Shown: positions 24,888-36,975, numbered from the stretch's first letter. The stretch is 64,000 bases of DNA from Panopea generosa (GCA_029582155.1 CM055905.1:68035618-68099617); one strand, 5' to 3'. The notes: generated from the letters alone by a model not told the origin. Numbers and translations: made by a program.

Positions 24888-26202
24888 ATGTTTCCAAAAA
24901 TAAGGCTACTTTTGGCGTGTTTTGTGTTAAGTTGCAGTGTTTACATAGAAAATACGAATGTTTATTGCAAAACCAGTACAACTGGAACGACAGACATTGC
25001 AACAACGACTGTTATTACATCTCTAGACGACTCAATCATTGGAAGTACCACAGCGAGCCTCAATGAAGACCATAGTGGTATTACTACTGCACATCAAACT
25101 AATGTGGAGGACAGTCGACCTGAAGAAACAACTTTTAAAAAGTCGACACAGCACTTCAGTGAATCAGAGAGTTTTACAACTATTACTGAACAAATAAAAG
25201 CTGAAGAAACAACAACCGAGCTACAAGGATCACATGACGCTTTTCTTGATGAGATTCTGGGTGTATTCCAGTGGTGGTGTTTTAACTACACATTTGTGCA
25301 AAAATGAGCCAGGATATGTAAGATACTCTCACATATTTCCCTCTGTTCCAGGTGAATCGTGTTGTACAGCATGTTCTTGTGATGATAATTGCGGTAGGGA
25401 ATGCTGTCCTGACAAAACCGATAGGTATCTGACAGAAGAAGAAATACGAACCATTGATAAACATAAACCGGTAGATGTTGCCAAATGTTTCCGGCCGCAG
25501 TACTTACAGTATGGCAGATATAGGGCAGGTGGGTCCTCCTATGAAATGTTTACAAACTGTCCACAATCGTACCCCGAGCTTTATACAAAACATAACTGTG
25601 AAAAACATATGTTAGATCTTAACTTTGAAACAGGTAGTGTTGACGAGATTTTACCGGTTACTTCAGCACCTACTCATAAATCCTATAAAAATAGATACTG
25701 TGCCCGTTGCCATGGTGAAGTAGAATCGGACTTAGTTAACTGGAGCTCAAACATCGCCTGTTTGTTGAATAAACCTTTCAATTTTACAGGGATTGGTGAT
25801 CTTAAAAACGCAATTGTAGCACGCTATGATTGTAATATTATTTTCAGCCCACCAAGAGCTTATGGATCATTTAAAACATGCCTGCTGTATATAACAACAT
25901 GTAATGTCACAGGTATGTGGAACACATATGACTCTACAACTGAAACAGCATGCATGTCGTACACATCGAACTATAGTCGCATGCACGATAATACCACATA
26001 CAAAAATGTACATTGTTATTTGTGTAATGCAAACGGTGAATCAGATATGAGTTTAACATGTAACAAAGAAGGCTCGCCTAATGGTATCGAAGAAAATATT
26101 TTTCTTTATGTATTAGATTTTTATAAGATTGTCAAGCAGAAAGAAAGCGATAACATACGTGAAAAGAAATGCGCTGAGGGGCAAATGTACGATGCTGTTT
26201 TG
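24888..26202 (+). CDS. Exon 1 of a secretin-superfamily (Methuselah/adhesion-like) 7TM receptor; contains a +1 frameshift
   Basis: This exon encodes the extracellular part of a cell-surface G-protein-coupled receptor. The ATG at 24888 opens a clear signal peptide (MFPKIRLLLACFVLSCSV). A Thr/Ser-rich stalk with repeated TTT/ETT runs follows, up to about 25230. That frame then ends in TGA at 25305. A second frame, +1 relative to the first and open from 25198, carries on with a compact cysteine cluster (CCTACSCDDNCGRECCPD, ~25354-25407) that resembles a somatomedin-B domain. A long Cys-rich ectodomain with CARCHGE and CYLCNANGE motifs and several N-X-S/T sites follows. The exon ends at TTG|GTAAGT after residues YDAVL (phase 0). 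The join to exon 2 keeps the frame and restores a continuous Cys-rich segment. The shift must lie between 25198 and 25304 and no convincing intron explains it, so it is an assembly indel, a polymorphism or a real disabling mutation. The family call rests on exon 2. The ligand is unknown. Confidence 0.8.
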
Positions 26203-26549
26203 GTAAGTCTTTTTTAAAATCTTGTTTGATGACGTTTCTAACACATATGCGAGTTAATTAACCGTAGACAATGTGGATAAGTCAATAAATCGGGACAGGT
26301 TTAATTTGGTGTTTTCAGAAAGAGTAGCTGGCGGTGTATACTAATTTCATTATTTATCAACCGATTTTATACCTATAGAAAGCTTAGAATATCTCGTTTC
26401 TTAAACTGAAAATAATTAAAATCCGTTAAAATGAATGAGATACCGACAGTTGAATAAGGCAGGTCATTGCTATTAAATTTACACAATATTTTTTCGCTCA
26501 AAAACCTTGCGGTACCCTTTTTCATTTATAATTGGAATTTATATTTTTA

Positions 26550-27540
26550 TACCCCCGACAAACGAAGTTTGAAGGGGTATATTGGAGTCACGCTGTGGTC
26601 GGTCTGTCGGTCGGTCTGTCCGTTGCAATTTTCCTTGTCCGGAGCATCACTTGAAAAGTACTGGATGGAATTTTATCAAACGTCATACAATGGTAGAATA
26701 TAATGAGAGGAAGTGCAGTGAACAAGAAACATAACTCTATTCTTGCTAATTACAGAGTTATTGCCCTTTGATATTTTTTCTTGTCCGGAGCATAACTTGA
26801 AAAGTACTGGATGGAATTTCATCAAGCTTCATACAATGGTAGAATATAATGAGAGGAAGTGCAGTGTACAAGAAACATAACTCTATTCTTGCTAATTACA
26901 GAGTTATTGCCCTTTGATATATTTCCCTTGTCCGGAGCAATACTTTTAAAGTACTGGATGGAATTTCATCAAACTTCATTCAATGGTAGAATATAATGAG
27001 AGGAAGTGCAGTGTACAAGAAACATAACTGTATTCTTGCTAATTACAGAGTTATTGCCCTTTGATATATTTTCCTTGTCTGGAGCATTACTTTTAAAGGA
27101 CTGGATGGAATTTCATCAAACTTCATACAATGGTAGAATATAATGAGAGAAATAGCAGTGTACAAGAAACATAACTCTTTTCTTGCTTATTACAGAGTTA
27201 TTGCCCTTTGATAAAAAATTTGTTTCGTGTTAAACTGTTTCTTGTCAAACTTTTGTCCATAAAATTGTTGTCCCTCAACATAACTCGAAAAAGTATAACA
27301 TTTATTGATTGCCATGAAAGCTTGTACACTGCACAATAATTAAAAAGACCGTTTTTAATTTTAACAAAACCATAAAAAAATTAACAATACTAAAAACTCA
27401 ATCCATAACATTCTATTTTATTAAGTATTATTTTTGTCTGGAGCATAACTTTAAAACTATTGGATATAATTTAATAAAACTTCATACAATGGTAAACCAT
27501 TTTCTGTCGTGGCGGCGTTCGGGGGTATTCATCACATTCA
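26550..27540 (+). repeat. Element with four ~155-bp tandem units, inside the receptor intron
   Basis: Starts TACCCCCGACAAACGAAGTT and ends TTCGGGGGTATTC, giving inverted CCCCCGA/TCGGGGG ends. Units contain TTGTCCGGAGCATMACTT, AAGTACTGGATGGAATTT and AGAGGAAGTGCAGTGTACAA. The last unit is degenerate. Confidence 0.82.
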
Positions 27541-27586
27541 GTGATAGCTCTAGTTTATATTTAAATGTAGTAAGCATAACGTAGTT

Positions 27587-28626
27587 AGCTCTACTGGCCA
27601 AAGGCCAGAAGCGTTATGCGATGACGCGTTGTCTGTCCGTCGTCTGACGTCTGTCGTCTGTTAGCAGCACTTTCTCTGAAACCACTAGGCCAATTAAACT
27701 GAAACTTCACATGGGTGTTTCTATTGCATAGGAGACTAAACAGAAGATTTTCTTTTTTCGATCTGAAATTCAAGATGGCCGTCATTACTAAAAATAGTCC
27801 AAAACTTAAAAAATCTTCTTCTCATGAACGGCCCGACAGATTTTCAAAATGTTTATGTAGTTATGATGACCAACTATAGTTTTGTTAGATTTGTTCAAAT
27901 GGTGTCCCTGGGGTTAAATATGACCTCGCCCCGAGGGTTCAAGTAGGGGACACATGTCATTATAATATTTTTTTTTAAAATGGAAATGATTTTGCCTATA
28001 TCTTCACAGAAGCATTGTTTGGTGAATGAGGTTCAGATTTGTAAAAATGACTGGGTTCCACTCTCTTAAGGGGTCAGGAGGGGCTCCAAAAGGGTAAAAA
28101 TCATTTTCTTATAAACCGGTATGTCAGATTTGTTCATATTTTGCATAGATTATCCCTATGTGTAGGGGTTTGATTGCAGATAAGAATTTAGGGGCTAAAA
28201 TTTATAGGGGCCCTGTAAGGGGACTTAGAATATTACATAGGGATACTATGGGACAAAAGAAAAATTCTCTTTTTTTTCATTTATTCTGAAACCACTAGGC
28301 CAATTAAACTGAAACGTCACAGGGATGTGTCTATTGCCTTGGAGACTAAACTAAAGATTTATTTTTTCTATCTAAAATTCAAGATGGCCACCGTTACTAA
28401 AAATAGTCCAAAACTTAAAAAATCTTCTCATGAACGGTCCAACAGATTTTCAAAATGTTTATATAGTAATGATGACCAACTATAGTTTTGTAAGATTTGT
28501 TTAAATGGTGTCCCTTGAGTTAAAAATGACCCCGCCCCGATGTTTCTATTGCATAGTAGAATTTCAAAAAGTGCTATGGCCACTATGAGTCAGTAGAGCG
28601 TCCTCAGGCCCTCTTGGGCCTCTTGT
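27587..28626 (-). repeat. ~1 kb interspersed repeat, copy 3, inside the receptor intron
   Basis: Reverse-complement copy with both ends present (TAGCTCTACTGGCCAAAGGC at the left, GGGCCTCTTG at the right), antisense to the receptor gene. Its internal duplication is retained. Confidence 0.87.
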
Positions 28627-29593
28627 TTTATAAAAGCTAAAGTTTTTAAAATCAATCATGAATTATGAAAGAAACAGTCTTTCAAAATAGAAAAGAAATC
28701 AAGATGTTTTGTACAAATTGAACATGTATTTAATACCCCATTCTTGGATACAAACCGTAAAATTTCATTAACATATCCTGAAAAAAAATATGACAATTTA
28801 AAACACATCATAAACTGGTGATTGAAAGCATCAATGAAGACATTATAGAAGTTCCAAACCATTTAGTTTAGCATTTATTTTATCGATGAAGACCAGAAAT
28901 ACACGATTTTTTATACTTACCAGAGATCTTAAACACGGCTAAATATTCGGCCGAGGACGACGAATTTTTAGTAAACATTAAATCTGGAAATTGAACATTG
29001 GCAAATTATAAAGAAATGATTATAGATAAAAAGAATAATAATAATATACTGAATTCATACAGAAAATCTCTTACTATTATGATAATCATTATGTTTTAAT
29101 TATTATTATAATGTAAAATAAATTTCTGTCGGTGAATGAATGAACGAACGAACTTATAAATAAGTGTAATTAAACAATCAAATGAATGAATGGTTATAAA
29201 ACTTGCTAAATTAATGGATGATGAATATGATGATAATTAAATGATGTTGGGATATACATGTTAATTCATTATATTGTCATGTTATGTTTGGGTTATGTAT
29301 GTGTATGTATAAACAATAAACGTGTCAATAATGTTGGCTCAAAAAAAATCTGGAAAAAACAGGGCCATTAGACGTTTGAATTAAGAAATATTTATTATCA
29401 ACAATTGCTAACTAATGTCGTCTGCATTGACCTAATGCGGAGTCTTTCTAAACGTAACACAAATTGGAAAATAAATACAACGTCTCGTGTTAGGCATAAT
29501 TGTTATAAAATGAAGAAAAGTTTGTTCATAATTATAAAAATGTGTAATATGTAAAAAAAAAATATTACCAATACAATGTGCTTTTTTTTTCAG

Positions 29594-31294
29594 AATATAT
29601 GCCGACCACTTCTGTGTTCAAAAGGGATGACATTTTCAGGAGACAGATGTATTGTGAAAGATTATGAAAATGTGGATTTTGATGTAGTCATTGCTCTAGA
29701 ACCGTATGCAACTCACGACAATGAAACTGTAAATCAAGTGGAGCTTTTGAATATGCACCAAGACGTATTCTTTGATTTGGAAATGTATATGGAAACACAT
29801 TTCAGTGCTTCATTGTTTGTATGTAGCTTTAAATCATTTCTAAAGTTAGATAACACCGTAGTATTTGATAACATAACAACGCCACTGTATAAAACAAATA
29901 TCGCCTATGTGATATTTAAAATACAACTTGGTATGCAACCTCGCCTTGAAAACGTATCAACAGTTATTCAACAGCTTTCAGAATTCATGCATTTAGATGA
30001 ATTAAGCTTAACTAAGTATCGACTGAGAAAAAAACTGTGGCAAATGAATACGTCTTTGGCAGCTGCTATTGCAACACAACAAGGAACATATCTGTCGCAG
30101 AAAATGGATTTAAAATGGTGGTTTCAATCTAACACTTTTCTACAACTTGGCTTTGCTGGACTAAACCCTATACGAAAGTTTAGTATGTTTGAATGCGCAG
30201 GTCTCATACTTGTTGAATACAGACCATTCTGTCCAAAAATTAAACTTTTGGCTGACGAATACACTTTCATGCCAAACAGATCTAACATATATTTGTCTCG
30301 TATACACAGTTACATAAATGATAGCGAGTTTCTTATTGACTCGAGCGAGGCAAGTATTTCTATATGCCAGGACACATATACAAAGCTATTAATCGCCTTT
30401 ACAGACATCGCAAAAAAGAATGCAGAAACGTTTGGTTTTTCTACTTTAACACTTTTGACAATTGTATGTTTAACGTTATCTTTAATATCATTAGTAGTAA
30501 CAATCATAGTTTACAGCTTACTTCCCCAGTTAAGGACTGTTCCTGGTAAAAATGTCATGGCTCTGGCGCTCAGCCTGTTTTGCTTTCACTTAGTGTCTCT
30601 TGTAAACACGATTATCAATATAAGAACTGGGTTGATTTGCAAGGCAGTAGGAATTCTACTTCACCTGTCACTAATATCGTCATTTTTATGGATGCTCGTT
30701 TCAACTTTCCACATGACGAAAGTCTTTGCCAAACTCGATAGACCACCTGCTGCTGGTACAAAGACCGGGAAAACGTTCATTTTTTACGTTTTGTTTACTG
30801 GGTCTATGTCGATTGCGATAGTGTGTGCAACTATTGTCCTATCTTACGTAACATCAGGCTATACAAGAATTGGTTACGGGGGCGAATTATGTTACATCAC
30901 AGAGACAATCGCTGTCTTATGTATGGTGGCTGTCCCAATCGCTATTGTCGTTATTTCTGACATTTGTATGTTTCTTTACGTCATTCTGAAAGTAAGCTTT
31001 CTTCCGACTTTAGGCGAATCTAAGACAATAGAGAGAAATAATATAATTATATTTACGAAGTTGTCAACCATAACTGGACTGACATGGGTGTTCATATTTG
31101 TCTATACGTTCACCCAAATTCGTGCTTTTGCGTTCATTTTTGTAATCCTTAATGCAAGTCAGGGAGTGTTCATTATGTTTTCCTTCGTTCTAAACAAACG
31201 CGTTGTAGGCATGTTCCGTCAGATGATAAGCGATAAAACATCACAAGCAAGCTTGAGTTCAACGAATGATATAAAGATGTCCTCACGGTCCTAA
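29594..31294 (+). CDS. Exon 2 of the secretin-superfamily 7TM receptor (membrane core)
   Basis: This exon encodes the juxtamembrane ectodomain and the seven-helix core. It starts after a strong acceptor (a run of T then CAG, ending 29593) and reads NICRPLLCSKG, continuing exon 1 in phase 0. TM1 starts near 30440 (TLLTIVCLTLSLISLVVTII) and the others follow at family spacing. TM3 holds SSFLWMLVSTFHM, matching the FLW-L signature of secretin-like receptors. TM6 has KLSTITGLTWVFIFVYTF and TM7 has LNASQGVFIMFSFVLNKRV. The Cys before TM3 (ICKAVG) and the Cys in extracellular loop 2 (GGELCYI) form the conserved disulfide pair. I see no GPS autoproteolysis motif (no HLT/S cut site flanked by paired Cys and Trp before TM1), which favours a Methuselah-like receptor over a classical adhesion GPCR. 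A short cytoplasmic tail ends in a stop at 31292-31294. An AATAAA about 100 bases later fits the 3' end. Receptor class is confident; the subfamily is inference. Confidence 0.9.
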   Translation, partial: NICRPLLCSKGMTFSGDRCIVKDYENVDFDVVIALEPYATHDNETVNQVELLNMHQDVFFDLEMYMETHFSASLFVCSFKSFLKLDNTVVFDNITTPLYKTNIAYVIFKIQLGMQPRLENVSTVIQQLSEFMHLDELSLTKYRLRKKLWQMNTSLAAAIATQQGTYLSQKMDLKWWFQSNTFLQLGFAGLNPIRKFSMFECAGLILVEYRPFCPKIKLLADEYTFMPNRSNIYLSRIHSYINDSEFLIDSSEASISICQDTYTKLLIAFTDIAKKNAETFGFSTLTLLTIVCLTLSLISLVVTIIVYSLLPQLRTVPGKNVMALALSLFCFHLVSLVNTIINIRTGLICKAVGILLHLSLISSFLWMLVSTFHMTKVFAKLDRPPAAGTKTGKTFIFYVLFTGSMSIAIVCATIVLSYVTSGYTRIGYGGELCYITETIAVLCMVAVPIAIVVISDICMFLYVILKVSFLPTLGESKTIERNNIIIFTKLSTITGLTWVFIFVYTFTQIRAFAFIFVILNASQGVFIMFSFVLNKRVVGMFRQMISDKTSQASLSSTNDIKMSSRS

Positions 31295-31392
31295 AGTGAT
31301 TGACTGATTTTTATTGAGCATTGGCTTGTTTATCCCGTCAGCATAGAAGTAATATCACATAAATTCAAACAAAAATATTTTCCAACAATTTT

Positions 31393-31398
31393 AATAAA
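31393..31398 (+). terminator. Polyadenylation signal AATAAA of the receptor gene
   Basis: A canonical AATAAA lies ~100 bases after the receptor stop codon, a usual distance for a short 3' UTR. No transcript evidence is available. Confidence 0.5.
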
Positions 31399-32389
31399 GT
31401 CTCAAAAGATTTTAGCGGTATCGGAGATTTCGTATAAGTTTTTCAAATCTGAAATTTGGCACTGTCCTGGCAGCCATCTTGGATGACCGATGTCTCAGAT
31501 AATCTCATTTCGTATCTAAAATAAAAATTAAATGTGGTGATTAATGCAAAATGATGCGTTTTTAAAGGACAACAAATGGTTTGAAATAATACGAGCTTGA
31601 ACTTTACCGAATACACAATAACACCAAAATGTAATAAAAAATTGAATTTAATAAATTTTGAAAATGGATTTGATTCACGAATCTTTTAACATACTTACTA
31701 TATTATACATTTACAAATGTAATGGATAAAAGTCGAACATGAATTATATATAAGCTATGAATTGTTTTGATTTTTACATGTAAACGACCATTGTTTTATT
31801 AACCATAATCGATTTGCATATAATTTAATACTTCTAAATTTAAGGCATTCAAAACGGACAAGAAACATCTTATATTTGAGATTATTTGATTTTTATACCT
31901 GAGCACATTAACGATCGCGCCAACGTCTTAAAGGTTAACCTTTGTTTAACTATAATGACCCGTTGTTCAAATAAGTGTTGAAATTAACCAGATTTTGAGT
32001 TAACAATTTGTTAAATTCTTAATCAAACTTTAACTAACATTTTTGTTAAATCTGCTGTTGTAAGGTAACATTTTGTTTAACTTTAACAGAGTATTTTAAC
32101 AAAGATGTTAACATTTAATAAGAATTAAATAGGTTCACAACTTCCACCAATACAATTTACCCGATACTTACTTTTCTTGCAAAACTCAAAACTACAGTCC
32201 CAGTAAATACTTCACCTAACAGCTTAGTGCATAGTTGAAGTTGAATTAGAAGAAGAGACTGTCACGACCAGCAAAGCACTACTCAATCATTGAAACCAAA
32301 AAATTAGAAAAAAAAAATACCTACCTACAAAATTCAAACCTGTTTCATTGCGGTTTAAGATTAGGGTGTCAATTTGTAACCCGGGTTGA

Positions 32390-33310
32390 ACAGTTTCATC
32401 ACCAACTGAAAACAATTCTTTTACAGCAAAAAAAAAAGACCCAAAATACAGCTTTCCGTCCGTCACGGAGAGTTTGAGATCAATATTATTCCAGAAATCT
32501 CTAACATCTGCAATTCCGGTGCCTACTATGACAATCTTAAAGTTTTCGATCCACGGGCGTGCTTAGTATTACATATTGATTTACGCGATTCTAATTTTGA
32601 TGAATTGTGTTTTATTTATGAAAACAGTTCATTGTTGTATTGTGTTTACAATTTTCTTGAAACACCTTTATGTTGTCTTCGATTGATTTTAATCGCCTGT
32701 GGAGGATTTTGAATGTTTTGTTTATTTGTTGATTCATTTTAAGTTCGTTTCGTCTTGTAACCTGTCAATTTCAACCTTTGCTGCATTTACATTGCAGTTT
32801 TTTGTGATTATCATAATATAGATACTTTTGTCAGCAACAACATTTGATGATGATGCTTTATTAATGTTATCCTTGGCGTATTGGCATTATTGGATAATAT
32901 TTTTAATAATCTCGTATATATCTCCGATTTTAGGTTGTTAATATTATTGGTATATCGGTTTTTACAAACTGTTGTTGATCTTTTCAGTTTACTAGGAAGC
33001 AACCTTTGGTATCGTAGCTATTCAGAGTGTTCAAACTACATTTTCTACGGCCTGCTTTATATTTTGTTTCTACAAGATTTCCGCGGCTCTCCAAACCGGT
33101 GCGAACGGCTGTCCAAACCGATGCGTACGTGTAACTACACTGGGGATTTTTCTACGAGGTAGCATTTGTTAATCTCCGATTTGAGCTGTATGTTAAGGCC
33201 TTCGTCGGTTTTCTCTATCTGAATATTACATGATCCTTGACAAAGGCCTTGATTCCTAGTCTCTTCGGCTGTCTGGCAAATTCCGTTTAGGTCCTCAACC
33301 TCCGATTTTA
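32390..33310 (-). pseudogene. Broken coiled-coil protein relic, unrecognised
   Basis: The minus strand reads protein-like text interrupted by stops and shifts. 33320-33150 gives VEDLNGICQTAEETRNQG, then IQIEKTDEGLNIQLKSEINK. 32880-32720 gives KDNINKASSSNVVADKSIY, then AAKVEIDRLQDETNLK. 32560-32430 gives IENFKIVIVGTGIADVRDFW, then LKLSVTDGKLYFGSFF. The first two parts are charged heptad-like coiled coil. I do not recognise the family. It may be an old retrocopy or transposon ORF; confidence is low because no intact ORF exceeds 65 residues. Confidence 0.35.
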
Positions 33311-33879
33311 TTAATTTCTATTTGTCCCTTATATAAACAACTGACATGGAAATGTCACGGATAAAGTTTTCTTTAATCGTTGTATTTCACTTCGTGTATA
33401 GTAATTAAATATTAACGTTACAATTTAAATGTTGTTTACTGGAACCGGATGCGAGGTCATAATGTGGCTGTTATATGAAAAAAAAACACAACAACTTTGT
33501 TTCCCATATGTAACTGTTGGCTAGTATAGGTTTAGTGTCCCCCCCTTGTTGACAATTAATGTTTTACTTGTTATATTTTTTTTTCTTATCTCAATGTTTT
33601 ACTATAATTAGAATTCACCAGTTCAATTTTATCAGATGTTTACTATTTAATACTTAAATTCTGTATACAATATGAAATCTAGTTTTGTGACTTCCATGTA
33701 CCACGTCCTCTTTAGGCGTGTTTATATTATAATAATAAATTACGTATTGCTTGTGCTGTTGTGAATTTTAAATATTACTATTGTTGAATATTCATTTTCT
33801 TATTGTTGGTTAAAATTACTTAGTTATCTAGTTAAGAAGTAGAATAAAGTGGGTGGGAGAATATCTATCGCCAGGAGTC

Positions 33880-34113
33880 GTATTCACCAACCGTACTTGG
33901 GAATATTCTTAGACTTGAGCTTGAACATCTAAATTTCAACCTTTGATATCTAGTTTCCCATGACAGACAGAATAATTATGAGAGTTTGTATGACTATATA
34001 TAAGATGTCTCGCTTGCAAATTTTGACCTCAAACAATGGTCTCTAAGTGTGTTTTTCAAAATTCATTCTTGAGTTCAAGTCTAAGAATATTCTTAAGAAT
34101 GGCTGGTGAATAC
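33880..34113. mobile_element. MITE with ~45-bp imperfect terminal inverted repeats
   Basis: The left end, GTATTCACCAACCGTACTTG, continues GGAATATTCTTAGACTTGAG. The right end reads TCTAAGAATATTCTTAAGAA then TGGCTGGTGAATAC, its inverted complement with a few mismatches. The interior has no ORF. Superfamily is not assigned. Confidence 0.65.
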
Positions 34114-34274
34114 CATCCCGAATCAAACTTAATTACCTAAAAATGTCTACACAAGAACTTAAGTTACACCATTACGTTATTTGATATGGGTTTTTGTATG
34201 GATTCTCCCAAGAAATTAAGGTTTAGATAAACACTTCCTTTCTAAGATATTCCTATCTACATAAGCTTAATAAG

Positions 34275-34515
34275 ATACTGGTCCAAATTTCACTTAACAT
34301 ATCGAGATTTTCCTCAACTCTAAGCTTTGAAACACTTTATATACATTGATCATTTTGCCCGTTATCCTATACCAATAGATAAAAACGCTTTATGGCTTCA
34401 ATTCTGTGCACTCGGGTCATGAATGTGCAATGAGTTCGAGTAATTATTTGGAGAAATTGAGCTTTTTTAGTTGAGGAAAATCTCAGCTTGGATAATTTAG
34501 TGAAACCGGGCCTAG
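34275..34515. mobile_element. Second inverted-repeat element; half-copies at 44.5 and 59.4 kb
   Basis: Left TTTCACTTAA...GAGATTTTCCTCAAC pairs with right GTTGAGGAAAATCTCAGC...TTTAGTGAAA. Half-copies containing TTGAGGAAAATCTCAA or TTGAGAAAAATCTCAA occur at ~44527-44575 and ~59425-59465, so this is an interspersed family. Confidence 0.5.
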
Positions 34516-34804
34516 GTTATATTTTTTGAATTATGAAAATGATGATGGATGGGTAGAATGTCTGATTATCAGAATGTTTCAGTTGAATGTTCCAACACAT
34601 ACTTCAAATGCATTTTCTGTTACAATCAGTACGAATCAGTATATCCAATGCGATGTTTTAATTGGTCAGAAGTGTCCTGTGCAAGTAATGGCCGCAGTTA
34701 GGTCGAACATTAAATAAATTATATTAACCACGTTTAAAGAAAATCAATTGGTTAACGTCGTAATTGTTATTAAGTAATATTTAGTTTATACCGATTGATT
34801 GAGT

Positions 34805-34932
34805 CCGTTTACTGAGTAGAACCAGTACTATGTGCTTTTTACTTTTAAGATGCATCTGGTCAAGCTGGCAATTGAACCCGTCACTTCTGGCGTAAGTGGC
34901 CAACACTTTAACCTTTACACTACCGCTTCGCT
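34805..34932 (-). repeat. SINE family C, diverged copy 4
   Basis: The minus strand has GCGAAGCGGTAGTGTAAAGG, a GGGTTCAATTGCC B-box-like segment and ACTGGTTCTACTCAGTAAAC. Confidence 0.5.
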
Positions 34933-34934
34933 TT

Positions 34935-36435
34935 TTTTGTTTTTATGTGTATTTATTTTATTCGCTTATCGTATTTTACCGCTAATATTTTTTAAAAAAT
35001 AGATTAGATGATTTTAACAGTATTTTGTTTTTATTTTACAACACTGAATCCAAGGTTTCAAACTAATGTTTAACATCTATCAATAACAGTATTCGCAGGC
35101 GCTAGTTGCCACTACATTAGACCAATGATTGTATACCCTGGCTAAAAAGTTGGATATTACATTTTAGATGATTTCGAAGATTAAGCTTTCGGCGGATGAG
35201 ACAAAGGGGTGGAAACTGTTTATTCTAGAACTTGACAATAGAAATGTAAAACGCCATCAATCCGACATGTGCAGGGAAAAACGGCATTCGCTGTGATGTG
35301 ATGCTAGGGAATTATTTTTTTTTCAAAAAAACATACCCTATTTAGTAGTCAGAAAAGCTTAACGATACCTCCAAGATAGTTCTATTGCTTTAAATAGTTT
35401 TGACGCTTTTTTGGAGGCGAGCTACTAGCAGACGACGCCATGATGTTTGCATTGACACCGGATAACAATTACTATGTGTTAGTATAGTATTTCCTAACAT
35501 CAGTTCCGGTGGCTGACATTAGGTCAGACACAACTAATACACGAACCAATGTTTTAACCGATTTATTCATAAAACCATAGTATATTTTTTCGTGTATTTT
35601 GTTCTAATTGAAATGCGTGAGAAATTACATATGCATCGTGAGACCGTGATTTTATTGCCAGATCGTGAAACTCACGGCAAAACCGTTAGACTTGACAGGT
35701 ATGACACGATGTAAACGTGGATGATTTTATATCAGACCAGGTCTTCAAACTTATCTTTTTTGACAATTTATCGCCGTTTCTGACAGATTCCTACCGAGTT
35801 AATGTAAATAATTTTCAAATAACGATGTATTTACTAAATAATTATAATATGCTGAACTCATTACAATGGCAATAGTAACAAAATTAAACAGCTTCAGTTG
35901 TTTATTTCACTCAATAAAACAGAAATATAAAAATAGTTTACCGGTACGGCATATTTTCAGCACGTCATCAGAATCAGATATATCGCCGAACATGCACATG
36001 TTTTGGAAAAACAGTAATTGTTAACTGTTGTTTTTAAAAATAATATATCCTCAAATTAATTTAAAATATGGATACTAATTATTTCAAAATATGTTAATAT
36101 ATAGTAATTTGTATAGAACATAGCAGTAAGTACGTTAGGCAATGTGTTAGGTAAGTTTCTTTTTAATATGCAAATGGCAATACATATTGATTGAGATCAG
36201 TACATTCAAACATCAAAGTTACTATCAGGCACACCTGCAGCCGGGAATTCGCTGTGTCAACTGGAACCTTGTCGGGATTTTGTATCACCCGTGTATTTCG
36301 TACCCTGTACAAGTAACCAAACTTACACATTCATTCACTTTTATTGCCAGATCGTTTATAAGACCTAACCATTGGATGCTTTTTAAAAGCAGCCAACTTG
36401 TTCATTCTAGTTGAAATTAAACCAGTTGAATATGT
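34935..36435. other. No gene seen
   Basis: AT-rich sequence without coding signal or repeat I can name. A 75-codon ORF at 36187-36414 has no recognised family. Confidence 0.5.
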
Positions 36436-36436
36436 T

Positions 36437-36975
36437 TTTAGCTCACCTGAGCCGAAGGCTCATGGGTGAGCTTTTGTGATCGCCTGGTGTCCGTCGTCCG
36501 TCGTTTACTTTTAGCTTTTAACAACTTCTCTGGAATCACTGGGCCAGTTTTGATATAACTTAACAGTAATGTTCCTTGGGTGACCCTCTACCAAGTTTGT
36601 TCAAGCCATCTCGATTCTTCAAAAAACATGGCCCCCAGGGGGCGGAGCAAGTTTAATTAGTAAAAACTTAAAAAAAAATTCTTGTCAGAAACCACTTGCT
36701 CGATTTAAAATAATTTCACAGAAATGTTCCTTGGGTGACCCTCTCTCTACCAAGTTTGTTGAAGCCATCTTGATTCGTCAAAAAACATGGCGGCCAGGGG
36801 GTGGGGTTAGTTTACAATATAAGCTATAGTAAAAACTTAAAAATCTTGTCAGAAAATACCGGCTCGATTTTAAAATAATTTCCCAGAATTGTTCATTTTG
36901 TGACTCTACCAATTTTGTTCAAGCCATCTTGATTCGTCAAAAAACATGGCAGCCAGTGGGTGGGGTTAGTTTTAT
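36437..36975 (+). repeat. 'GCTCACCTGAGC' bivalve-type repeat with three ~130-bp units
   Basis: Starts TTTAGCTCACCTGAGCCGAA with a palindromic GCTCACC...GGTGAGC head, then GTCCGTCGTCCGTCG. Three units of GTTCCTTGGGTGACCCTCT / CAAGCCATCTTGATTCGTCA / AAAAACATGGCGGCCAGGGG follow, the last diverged. Confidence 0.8.

Larger units (their letters stand above)
26203..29593 (+). other. Intron of the receptor gene (GTAAGT...CAG)
   Basis: The 3391-base intron has a consensus donor and an acceptor with a long T tract. It contains a four-unit tandem repeat element (26550-27540) and an inverted copy of the ~1 kb interspersed repeat (27587-28626). The remaining ~950 bases before the acceptor are AT-rich and show no coding signal. 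Confidence 0.8.

Noticed and set aside
25320-25353. 34-base micro-intron (GTAAGA...TTCCAG) in the receptor
   Set aside because: Too short for a normal intron, and the frame break lies upstream of it.
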